From the NCBI GenBank assembly GCA_017548425.1, contig JAFZAB010000172.1, forward strand, positions 1 through 48,362: a stretch of 48,362 bases of DNA, written 5' to 3'. A program made the translations under genes and the position numbers. Position 1 is the first letter of the stretch; the number at the start of each line of letters is the position of its first letter. The stretch comes from Victivallales bacterium. Its GTDB lineage: Bacteria > Verrucomicrobiota > Lentisphaeria > Oligosphaerales > Oligosphaeraceae. The notes beneath the pieces are model-generated. The model was not told the DNA's origin. It ran no database searches and worked only from the letters and a program-made list of their open reading frames with translations. Shown here one piece after another: positions 1 through 6,778 of the stretch.

Positions 1-456
1 GATGAAGTGTCCAACACCGTCGCCAACATGATATCCCTCGCGGAATCAGGCTTCTACAGAGGATTGAAATTCCACCGCATCATCAACGGTTTCATGGCGC
101 AGGGGGGATGCCCCTATTCCAAGCGGAATTTGCAAGGTCCGGTCGGCACAGGCGACCCCGGATACAAGTTCGCAGACGAATTCTCCCCCAAGCTCAAGCA
201 CACGGAACGCGGCATCCTCTCCATGGCCAATTCCGGCAAGAACACCAATGGCTCGCAGTTCTTCATCTGCTTCGGCCCCACGCCCCATCTGGACGGCAAA
301 CACGCCGTCTTCGGCAAAGTCATCAAAGGCCTTGACGTTCTGGACCGCATCGAAGCCGCCGGAACGACACGCGAAGGCCCGCCGAACAAAGACATCATCT
401 TCAACATCGAAGTCCTCACGAAACGCGACCACCCATACATCGTGAAGAAAAACTGA
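1..456 (+). CDS. Peptidylprolyl isomerase, cyclophilin type (5' end outside window)
   Basis: The reading frame is open from base 1, so the true start lies upstream; a GTG at base 7 is only an internal valine in the usual VSNTVANM stretch. Cyclophilins catalyse cis-trans isomerisation of Xaa-Pro bonds and assist protein folding. Visible family motifs are [13 protein letters not shown] (catalytic Arg and the Phe-Met/Gln set), [24 protein letters not shown] and [11 protein letters not shown]. The residue before LDGKH is His where human cyclophilin A has its cyclosporin-binding Trp, as in many bacterial members. The segment ends naturally with a basic tail (IVKKN). Because the N-terminus is missing, whether this copy is cytosolic or exported cannot be judged. 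The next gene on the same strand starts 98 bases downstream after a short repeat. Confidence 0.93.
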   Translation, partial: DEVSNTVANMISLAESGFYRGLKFHRIINGFMAQGGCPYSKRNLQGPVGTGDPGYKFADEFSPKLKHTERGILSMANSGKNTNGSQFFICFGPTPHLDGKHAVFGKVIKGLDVLDRIEAAGTTREGPPNKDIIFNIEVLTKRDHPYIVKKN

Positions 457-486
457 CGAAGCTTGATTCGCAACAATCTTTATTTC

Positions 487-520
487 AGCGACAAAGCGAC
501 AAAAACGACAGCAGCGACAG
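487..520 (+). repeat. Short tandem repeat, about 8-nt AGCGACAA units
   Basis: Two exact AGCGACAA units (487-502) are followed by two degenerate ones (AAACGACA, then GCAGCGACAG). It lies in the gap between the cyclophilin and the lipoprotein gene and is one of several unrelated short-period repeats that fill gaps in this window. Confidence 0.6.
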
Positions 521-554
521 ACTGTTCAGGCTTAAGCTTCTGTCTTGAATCATA

Positions 555-2909
555 ATGAAAAACGTTTATCTGTTCATTCTCCTGACCGCTCTGGCGGCGG
601 TCGTCGTCGGCTGTAAAACAGCCGATCTGCCGCCCGGCTTCTCCCGCGTCGGCGGCGTTTTGCAGACGCAGACGTCGCATGCCGCCTCACCGGAAGCCGT
701 CTTCTCGTTGATGACGTGGTATGAAGAGACCAATGCGGAACTGAATCCGCCGCGCAGCTGGAGCGAAGCCGTCGCCAATGCCAAGGCAAATGCCTTGAAC
801 GACCTCCATGAGCAGTGGAAAGCCGCCTTGCTCAGAGTCGGTACGCCCCTCTTGCAGAACGACATGGAGCATTTCGTCACGGCCTCTCCCAAACTGCTCG
901 CCAATAGAACAGACTGGGATAAACTGGACGCCATTGTCCGCAACACGAAAGCCCTTCTTCTGACGGAACATCAAATCACGGTGCCTTTCGAAGAATGTCA
1001 AAACGACGCTTTCTGGAGTCCGAAATCGCGCTACGGCAAGACCGCCTTCGTCACATGGTCACAGCACCGCAAGCTTGTCGTTCCAGATTCACAAAAACTT
1101 GACAGACAGGCTCTTATTGCACAAATCAAAGCTGTTGAAACCGACCTTGCTTTGAAGAAATCCATACTCGAAGCCTTGCGAAAAACGGAGCAGTTAAACA
1201 AAGCGGACGGGCAGGAGGAAGCTCTCGCCCTGCTTGCCAAGACGATTAGTGAACTGCCCGAAAAGCCATTGTCCACCATCGGCGATGAAACGACTCTTCC
1301 CCTGCTCTCAAAGCGCTACGCGGAACAGCCCGTCATCTGCATAAACCATGCCATTGCAAAGGCGGACGAGCAATTGAAGGCACTCGCCTCCAAGCAGAAT
1401 GCCCCGAATTTCAGGCAGTTGCTGACGGCCGCCGAACTCTCCATGTCCAAAGCTTTGAAAAAATGGCATGCGGATGAACGCTTCAAAAACGCCTTGACTC
1501 TCTCTGCCGGCAAACTCCGTGAAACAACCGCCAAAATGTGCGATTTGCGGCTCGCCTCCTGCCAAAAGGAGATGACCGATCTCGCCAAACAAGCGGATTT
1601 CTGGGGAGCCACACTGGTCTATCAGGCCGCCGTTCGCGAACTGGACATCAAGACGGACGCTGATTTCGCGCTCTATACCCTTGTGGCTGATCACGACGGC
1701 GCCACGCCTCTTGCGAAAGGCCTCCGTCTGAATCTTCAAAAACATCTCAAATCCATCCTGCCGGACGCCGCCGAATATTTGCTCGCCATCGCCGAAAAAT
1801 CCGCCGACATCGGGCAGCGCCACGGCCAGGCCGTCGCGCTCTGCATCATGTTGCAGACCATCATTTCCATGGCGGATGCCACGGATGAAAGCGCCTTCGC
1901 GGACATCGTCAAAAAGGCGGATGATCTCTGCCAAAAATCCACCCGCGTCATCATGGAAAAACAGCTTGCGCAAACCGTTTCCATCAAAGACATGGAATCG
2001 GGCCAGCCAGGCCTCGGCCTCACCTATACGCGAGACGTAACCAATGCGTTGCAAGCACTTATCATCGCTTTCGGCCTCGATAAAACGGTCGTCATCGCCG
2101 AACCGGGCACGCCGCTCACGCCGCTTGGTTATGTCCTCCACAACGGCGTCGTCGCGGATTACGATGGCTCCGCCACGACGGAACGGCAGGCTTTCCGTAC
2201 CGCCCGCCGCTGGGGCGAAGTGAAACGGATGGCCAATCCGGAATTCCAGAAGGACAGCCAGCAACCGAAAGACATTTTCACGCAGGAAGTTATCGAACAG
2301 CTCGTCCATATCCGCGAAATCGAACGGCAGGCCCATATCCGCGTGTTCATCAGCGTTCGCGGGCCAGGCTTCACGACGACGGTTGACGTCAACGAATTCT
2401 ATCCGAAACGTTTCATCGTTGAAGAGTCCCATCCGTTCAACGACATCAAAGTAGCGGATGTCGTCACGGTCTATGATTTGGACAAACTGAAGGTTCCGGA
2501 CGCCCTACCGCCATTGAAACAGGACCGTATCTGGACGACCGCCGAAATGCTTGACTGGGCTCGAAAGGACTCCCTCCAAATCTTCGCCCTCAAACTGCTC
2601 TATCACATCAATCAGTTCCCCAACTACTTAGCCACACGCGCCGACCGCTTTGCAAAAGACGGCGCCCTTGCGGACGCCGTCGAACAATGGGCCTATTGCC
2701 ACGTATTGTGCAGTCTTCTGAATTTTGACGAAGATCCTGCCACGCTTATCAAATCGGACACGCCGCCAATCGCCGCCTCCTACGAGACCACCATTACGGC
2801 TTTGCGGAAACAGCGCACCGAATTGGCGGAACTCAAACGGAACGCCGTCGGCGCCATGCTCACCAAAGCCCACGAACTTCTCAAACAAGCCCAACAACCA
2901 GCGAAATAA
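555..2909 (+). CDS. Large predicted lipoprotein of unknown function
   Basis: A 784-residue protein whose N-terminus (MKNVYLFILLTALAAVVVGC) is a classical lipoprotein signal: two polar residues, a hydrophobic core and a lipobox ending VVGC with the acylated Cys at residue 20. After cleavage it should be anchored to the inner or outer membrane. The remainder is soluble, rich in Ala, Leu, Lys and Glu, with long stretches that look helical (roughly residues 170-470) and a more mixed region near 560-650 containing the segment TTVDVNEFYPKRF. I recognise no family or catalytic motif. It follows the cyclophilin gene on the same strand, which would fit an envelope-associated role but does not show it. 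No clear Shine-Dalgarno sequence precedes ATG 555. Its stop codon lies inside a perfect inverted repeat (2898-2928). Confidence 0.8.
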   Translation: MKNVYLFILLTALAAVVVGCKTADLPPGFSRVGGVLQTQTSHAASPEAVFSLMTWYEETNAELNPPRSWSEAVANAKANALNDLHEQWKAALLRVGTPLLQNDMEHFVTASPKLLANRTDWDKLDAIVRNTKALLLTEHQITVPFEECQNDAFWSPKSRYGKTAFVTWSQHRKLVVPDSQKLDRQALIAQIKAVETDLALKKSILEALRKTEQLNKADGQEEALALLAKTISELPEKPLSTIGDETTLPLLSKRYAEQPVICINHAIAKADEQLKALASKQNAPNFRQLLTAAELSMSKALKKWHADERFKNALTLSAGKLRETTAKMCDLRLASCQKEMTDLAKQADFWGATLVYQAAVRELDIKTDADFALYTLVADHDGATPLAKGLRLNLQKHLKSILPDAAEYLLAIAEKSADIGQRHGQAVALCIMLQTIISMADATDESAFADIVKKADDLCQKSTRVIMEKQLAQTVSIKDMESGQPGLGLTYTRDVTNALQALIIAFGLDKTVVIAEPGTPLTPLGYVLHNGVVADYDGSATTERQAFRTARRWGEVKRMANPEFQKDSQQPKDIFTQEVIEQLVHIREIERQAHIRVFISVRGPGFTTTVDVNEFYPKRFIVEESHPFNDIKVADVVTVYDLDKLKVPDALPPLKQDRIWTTAEMLDWARKDSLQIFALKLLYHINQFPNYLATRADRFAKDGALADAVEQWAYCHVLCSLLNFDEDPATLIKSDTPPIAASYETTITALRKQRTELAELKRNAVGAMLTKAHELLKQAQQPAK

Positions 2910-2928
2910 CCGTTGGTTATTTCGCTGG
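2898..2928 (+). terminator. Perfect 14-bp inverted repeat spanning the stop codon of the lipoprotein gene
   Basis: Left arm 2898-2911 (CCAGCGAAATAACC) and right arm 2915-2928 (GGTTATTTCGCTGG) are exact reverse complements separated by GTT. The left arm contains the last codons (Pro-Ala-Lys) and the TAA stop. There is no long U-tract after it, so it is either a weak or factor-dependent terminator or an RNA 3'-end stabiliser. The arrangement is also seen at 38023-38064. Confidence 0.6.
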
Positions 2929-2965
2929 AGTTTATGGGCTTAAGGCCTATGGCTATTGGATAATA

Positions 2966-3003
2966 TCTAGCCCTCTAGAATCCTAGTCTTCTAGAAAACT
3001 AGC
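2966..3003 (+). repeat. CTAGA-type short interspersed repeat
   Basis: Four CTAG cores spaced by 7 to 12 bases (TCTAGCCC, TCTAGAA, CCTAGTC, TCTAGAAAACTAG) fill the convergent gap between the lipoprotein gene and der. The same motif recurs at 16229-16252, 23755-23778 and 35820-35840. Confidence 0.6.
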
Positions 3004-3007
3004 AATC

Positions 3008-4483
3008 TTACCCTTTCTTAATGTATCCCCTACGGCGCTGTACGCGGCGATGTTCTTCCTGATACTCCTTCTCCTTCACACGCTTCACGCCAGCCGCCGC
3101 CTTGCGTGTGTCGTCCGCTTCGTCAATTTTCGTGCGTTCACGCAAATCCATGACGATCGGCAATCCCGCCTCTGGGAAGAAGGCATCACGTATCTGGTTC
3201 TGCAGGAACTGCATATAATGCGCGGGGCACAGTGACCGCTTGTTGCAGAACAACACGAATTTCGGCGGATTGTTCTGCTTCATCGTGCCGTAATAGCATT
3301 TGAAACGCTTCGTGCCCGACATCGGCGGTGGCGTCCGCGCAAACGTATCCTGCAGGAATTGATTGAACACGCCCGTCGGAATCAGCACGCCCATCTGTTC
3401 GCGAACATGCAGCAGATGGCCGACGATGCCTTTCAGGCGATAACCGTTCAACGCGGAGATGATATGCAACGGCGCATGGTCCATGAACGGCATACGTTCA
3501 CGCACATGTTGAATGAACTCCTTCTCCTTGATCGTCTTGCTGGCGATGTCCCATTTGTTCGCCAACATGATGCAGCATTTTCGCGCATCGACGATGACGC
3601 GGCCAATGCGGCATTCCTGCGTCGTGCACGGATCCGTCGCGTCGATCATGAACAGCACGATATCGGCCCGCTTGATGGCCGTCTCCGAACGGGAGAGACT
3701 GAAAAATTCCACGACGGAATCAATCTGCTTCTTGCGGCGCATACCCGCCGTGTCGATAATCGTCGCTGGCAGGATTTCATCGTTGTATTTCAGATCGACC
3801 GGCACATCAATCGCGTCGCGCGTCGTGCCCGGAATGTCGCTGACCATGACGCGTTTGTTGCCCAGCAGACGATTCACAAGCGACGATTTGCCGACGTTCG
3901 GGCGGCCGACAACGGCGATTTTCAGCCGTTTCGGTTCCTTCTCTTCTTCGCCTTCAGCATCTTCCTCCTGTTTCGGCAGATGCTCGACAACCGCGTCCAT
4001 CAACAGCCCCGCACCATACGTGTGCGTGCAACAAACGGCGTGGATGTCAAGATAGCCCAACGGCGCGAACAGTCCGAACGCCTGCTTGCGGACATTGTCG
4101 TTGTCCGCTTTGTTCGCGGCGACGACAACCGTCTTTCCCGTCTTGTGCAGGAAATCGGCAACCTCTTCGTCCTGCGGCGTAATGCCTTCCTGGCAATTCA
4201 CGACCCAAATCAGAACACTCGCGTCTGCAACGACTTGCATGACCTGTTCGCGAATCATCCCGTCGAACAAATCAACGTTTTTCTCCTTTGGATGCGTGCC
4301 CAGACCGCCTGTATCGACCAACAGGAACTTACGGCCGTAATGCTCGCACGGCGACATGACCGGATCGCGCGTCACGCCGCTCTGCTCATGCACGATCGAC
4401 AAACGCTTCGACAAGATATAGTTGAACAACGCCGACTTCCCGACATTCGGCCTCCCCACAATCGCGACAACTGGCAATCCCAT
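3008..4483 (-). CDS. der: Ribosome assembly GTPase Der (EngA)
   Basis: Der is a tandem-GTPase protein needed for 50S ribosomal subunit maturation. Two G domains are visible: the first P-loop GRPNVGKS at residues 10-17 with DTGG as G3, and the second GRPNVGKS near residue 193 with DTAG as G3, followed by NKWD as G4. The C-terminal part (from about residue 370) has the KH-like domain, including the RFKCYYGTMKQ-NPPKFVLFCN segment, and a basic tail. The length of 491 residues is typical. The ATG at 4483 is preceded by AAGGAGG at good distance, which fixes the start. The gene is on the minus strand, head-to-tail with gltX but separated from it by 400 bases of repeats. Confidence 0.98.
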   Translation of the reverse strand: MGLPVVAIVGRPNVGKSALFNYILSKRLSIVHEQSGVTRDPVMSPCEHYGRKFLLVDTGGLGTHPKEKNVDLFDGMIREQVMQVVADASVLIWVVNCQEGITPQDEEVADFLHKTGKTVVVAANKADNDNVRKQAFGLFAPLGYLDIHAVCCTHTYGAGLLMDAVVEHLPKQEEDAEGEEEKEPKRLKIAVVGRPNVGKSSLVNRLLGNKRVMVSDIPGTTRDAIDVPVDLKYNDEILPATIIDTAGMRRKKQIDSVVEFFSLSRSETAIKRADIVLFMIDATDPCTTQECRIGRVIVDARKCCIMLANKWDIASKTIKEKEFIQHVRERMPFMDHAPLHIISALNGYRLKGIVGHLLHVREQMGVLIPTGVFNQFLQDTFARTPPPMSGTKRFKCYYGTMKQNNPPKFVLFCNKRSLCPAHYMQFLQNQIRDAFFPEAGLPIVMDLRERTKIDEADDTRKAAAGVKRVKEKEYQEEHRRVQRRRGYIKKG

Positions 4484-4645
4484 GATGCAATCCTCCTTCT
4501 TTCCTTAATTAGTATCTTTCTTGTTTCTTGCTGTTTACGAAGAATTCCCGCGAAGTCTATTTACTCAACACCTTTTGCAAACAGGATAACTCATCGGGAA
4601 CTTTCGTGTCATTTAAACAACCACCGCAGCCGCAGCAACCAACGG

Positions 4646-4733
4646 CCATGGACTTCAAGCTTCCGCATGACGTTGTTTCCGCTTGCGCGAAGCGTGATGA
4701 ACCGCCGAGCAGACGGAGCCGTTTGCATCATTG
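4646..4733 (+). repeat. Dispersed GC-rich repeat, copy 1
   Basis: An 88-base stretch from CCATGGACTTCAAGC to GTTTGCATCATT that recurs with scattered differences at 46944-47029. A shared core is CGCCGAGCAGACGGAG, also present in a partial third copy at 46891-46924. Both complete copies lie in the gap downstream of a minus-strand gene and are followed by ATTCGTG repeats. Confidence 0.75.
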
Positions 4734-4794
4734 GCAATCAACGTCTTGTATCAGCTTGGAATCTTCCGGCAGTATCTTCAGCCCGTCTGCGAGG

Positions 4795-4873
4795 CATTCT
4801 GTTTATTCCGTGTATTCAGTGGACTTATCATGAACATTCGTGTTTATTCGTGTTCATTCGTGGTTTATAACGA
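4795..4873 (+). repeat. ATTCGTGTTC-type 10-nt repeat
   Basis: Successive variants (ATTCTGTTT, ATTCCGTGT, ATTCAGTGG, then ATTCGTGTTT, ATTCGTGTTC, ATTCGTGGTT) give an imperfect 10-base period ending about ten bases from the gltX stop. A related array sits at 47101-47190 next to the stop of the DUF89 gene. Confidence 0.7.
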
Positions 4874-4883
4874 ATGAGTTCTT

Positions 4884-6461
4884 TCACCGTTTGAAAAACG
4901 CATCCAAACGCGCCATCGACAAGTCTTTGCCAAGCAATTCCAACGTTTCGTAGATGCCTGCGCCGACGCCAACGCCCGTCACCGCCGCTCGCAACGGCTG
5001 GTTCAGCTTGCCCTGCCCCATGCCGAGCTTCTCCGTCGTCGCATGGATCGCCGCCTCAATGGCCGCCGCCGTGAAATCACAGCCCGCCAACGCGCCTTCC
5101 AATTCCTTCAACGCCGCTTTCACGGAATCGTCTTTGAACTGCTTCGCAAGATTCTTTTCATCGTAATCAGGCGTTTCGACGAAGAAATACTTCCACTGTT
5201 CGACATCCGCGAACTTCTTCAAACGGCTCTGCATGAGCGTGCAGACTTTCGCAAGATATTCCGGCTGAATGTTCTGGCCCCAGTCATAGACCGCCAGATA
5301 GGACTTGCACATCTCCGTGAACTTGCCGATTTCCATCTCGGCGAGATACTGTCCGTTCAGATTCGTCATCTTCTGGATGTCCATCTGGGCGGGCGTATGC
5401 TGGCAGCGATCCAAAGAGAACGCCTCGATGAGCTCTTCGCGGCTCATCTTCTCGCGTTCGTCGCCCGGATTCCAGCCGAGCAACGCCAGATAGTTCACCA
5501 TCGTGTCCGCCAGGAAACCTTTGTCTTTGAAATCACCGACGAAGGCATCGCCGTCGCGTTTGCTGTACGGCTTGCCCGCCGCGTTGACGATCATCGGCAG
5601 ATGGCCGTACTGCGGAACGGGTGCGCCCAGACAGCTGAACATCATGATGTGGCGGAACGTGTTCTCCACATGGTCGTCGCCACGGATGATGTGCGTCACT
5701 TTCTGCGTGATGTCATCGACGACGTTCGCGATGTGGAACACGGGGCTGCCGTCGCTACGGACGATCACGACGTCCTTCATGCCGTCCAGCGGCTTCGTCA
5801 TATCGCCTTTGACCAGATCATGATAGGTGATGGCACGGCGTGTGAAGCGGAGCTTCGCCGCGCCTTCAATCGTTTTCACCAGTTCGCCTTTCAGAACAGC
5901 TTCTTCCTGTCCATGGATGTCGAACAGCACTTTGTCTTCCGCATCAAGGACTTGCAGATCCTTGAAACCAGCCAGGGCGCCGCCGCCGGGCGCCGCCTTG
6001 CCTTTCGACGACAACGCTGCGTAATCGACTCCCTTGTAGCTGATGACAACGGGCGTCTCCGGATGGACGGCGATTTCCGCCGGACCGACTTCATGCACGC
6101 CCGGAACGTTTTCCGCATGCCACGGAATCTTGAACAGCACGGCTTCGCCGCCGCCGCCCTTCGCGTCTTTATACGCATCGCCTTGATCCAGAAGCTTCTG
6201 CACGGCGGCAAGATGCTTGCTGACCTGCGATGTCTGGTAAAGCGGCGGCTTCTCGTCGAAGTCCAATCCAAGCCATTCCATGACTTCCAACAGCGTCTTA
6301 ATCGCTTCAGGCGTAGAACGTTCCAAATCCGTATCCTCTATTCGAAGAAGGAACGTCCCCTTCTCATGACGCGCAAACAACCAGTTGAAGATGGCCGCGC
6401 GGATATTTCCGATGTGAACTTGTCCCGTCGGCGACGGGGCGAAACGTACTCTGACACTCAT
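4884..6461 (-). CDS. gltX: Glutamate--tRNA ligase with an atypical insertion in the zinc-finger region
   Basis: Class I aminoacyl-tRNA synthetase that charges tRNA-Glu. The N-terminal FAPSPTGQVHIGN carries the HIGH-type signature (residues 16-19) and YSKRDGD at 299-305 is the KMSKR-type loop; the anticodon-binding helical domain follows. Residues about 97-205 differ from the usual family: where many GluRS proteins have a Cys-rich zinc knuckle there is a Gly/Ala-rich insert, and no Cys occurs before residue 277. Normal alignment resumes at ITYHDLVKGDM. The total of 525 residues is longer than the roughly 470 of E. coli. GGAG seven bases before ATG 6461 supports the start. GltX-type enzymes may be discriminating or non-discriminating; the sequence does not settle this. 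Confidence 0.95.
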   Translation of the reverse strand: MSVRVRFAPSPTGQVHIGNIRAAIFNWLFARHEKGTFLLRIEDTDLERSTPEAIKTLLEVMEWLGLDFDEKPPLYQTSQVSKHLAAVQKLLDQGDAYKDAKGGGGEAVLFKIPWHAENVPGVHEVGPAEIAVHPETPVVISYKGVDYAALSSKGKAAPGGGALAGFKDLQVLDAEDKVLFDIHGQEEAVLKGELVKTIEGAAKLRFTRRAITYHDLVKGDMTKPLDGMKDVVIVRSDGSPVFHIANVVDDITQKVTHIIRGDDHVENTFRHIMMFSCLGAPVPQYGHLPMIVNAAGKPYSKRDGDAFVGDFKDKGFLADTMVNYLALLGWNPGDEREKMSREELIEAFSLDRCQHTPAQMDIQKMTNLNGQYLAEMEIGKFTEMCKSYLAVYDWGQNIQPEYLAKVCTLMQSRLKKFADVEQWKYFFVETPDYDEKNLAKQFKDDSVKAALKELEGALAGCDFTAAAIEAAIHATTEKLGMGQGKLNQPLRAAVTGVGVGAGIYETLELLGKDLSMARLDAFFKR

Positions 6462-6778
6462 CGTTCAGCTCCTATATAACATAACTAGATGTAGATAAAC
6501 AATTTAGATTAGCAAGACAAGGGTTAGCCTTACTTAAAGTAGAAAACTTTTTGATGTAAATTTATTAATATAATTGATTTTTATAGTATATGCCACTTTC
6601 ATGGCAGAAAAAGCACAGCTCTTTCTGCATTTCAAACGCCAGTAACACATGTCAATATTCGCAACTCCAACTTGATAGATTACATTATAAGTGAGTCATT
6701 TTATCTTCCCACTGATGAAATAATGGCTTATTGTAAATTGTAAATTATTAATTATTAATTGTTAATTGTTAATTGACT
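6462..6778. other. AT-rich divergent intergenic region
   Basis: This 317-base gap separates divergently transcribed gltX (-) and the U32 gene (+), so it should hold promoters for both, but I cannot pin convincing -35/-10 pairs. It contains an imperfect hairpin (6604-6613 with 6619-6628, 9 of 10 pairs) and ends in a 7-nt repeat array that touches the U32 start. No gene is seen in it. Confidence 0.6.
6731..6777 (+). repeat. 7-nt tandem array (TTGTAAA)2 (TTATTAA)2 (TTGTTAA)2 abutting a start codon
   Basis: Six consecutive 7-base units occur as three identical pairs, followed by TTGAC and then the ATG at 6779. Because 7 is not divisible by 3, the TAA in each unit falls in all three reading frames. 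No Shine-Dalgarno sequence is present between array and start codon. Confidence 0.85.

Larger units (their letters stand above)
4484..4883. other. 400-base gap between gltX and der filled with repeats
   Basis: The only signals are the der ribosome binding site at its right-hand edge of the minus-strand gene (just above 4483), a GC-rich dispersed repeat (4646-4733) and ATTCGTGTT-type repeats (4795-4873). A 101-codon open frame across it (4528-4833, +) merely reads through the repeats and is not called as a gene. Confidence 0.7.

Noticed and set aside
1308..2432. A 374-codon minus-strand frame opposite the lipoprotein gene
   Set aside because: The plus-strand frame has a lipobox signal at its start and ends at a hairpin; the antisense frame has no start signal and shadow-like composition.
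4528..4833. 101-codon hypothetical gene
   Set aside because: It consists of dispersed repeats that recur at 46891-47190 and has no ribosome binding site.
3359..4870. A 503-codon plus-strand frame opposite der
   Set aside because: Der is certain; the antisense frame has Arg/His-rich composition typical of a shadow and reads into the repeat region.
5043..6479. A 478-codon plus-strand frame opposite gltX
   Set aside because: Same reasoning: gltX motifs are unmistakable and the antisense protein has no recognisable pattern.
6462..6778. tRNA gene in the gltX-U32 gap
   Set aside because: I looked for a cloverleaf with a TTCGA-type loop here and in the other long gaps and found none.
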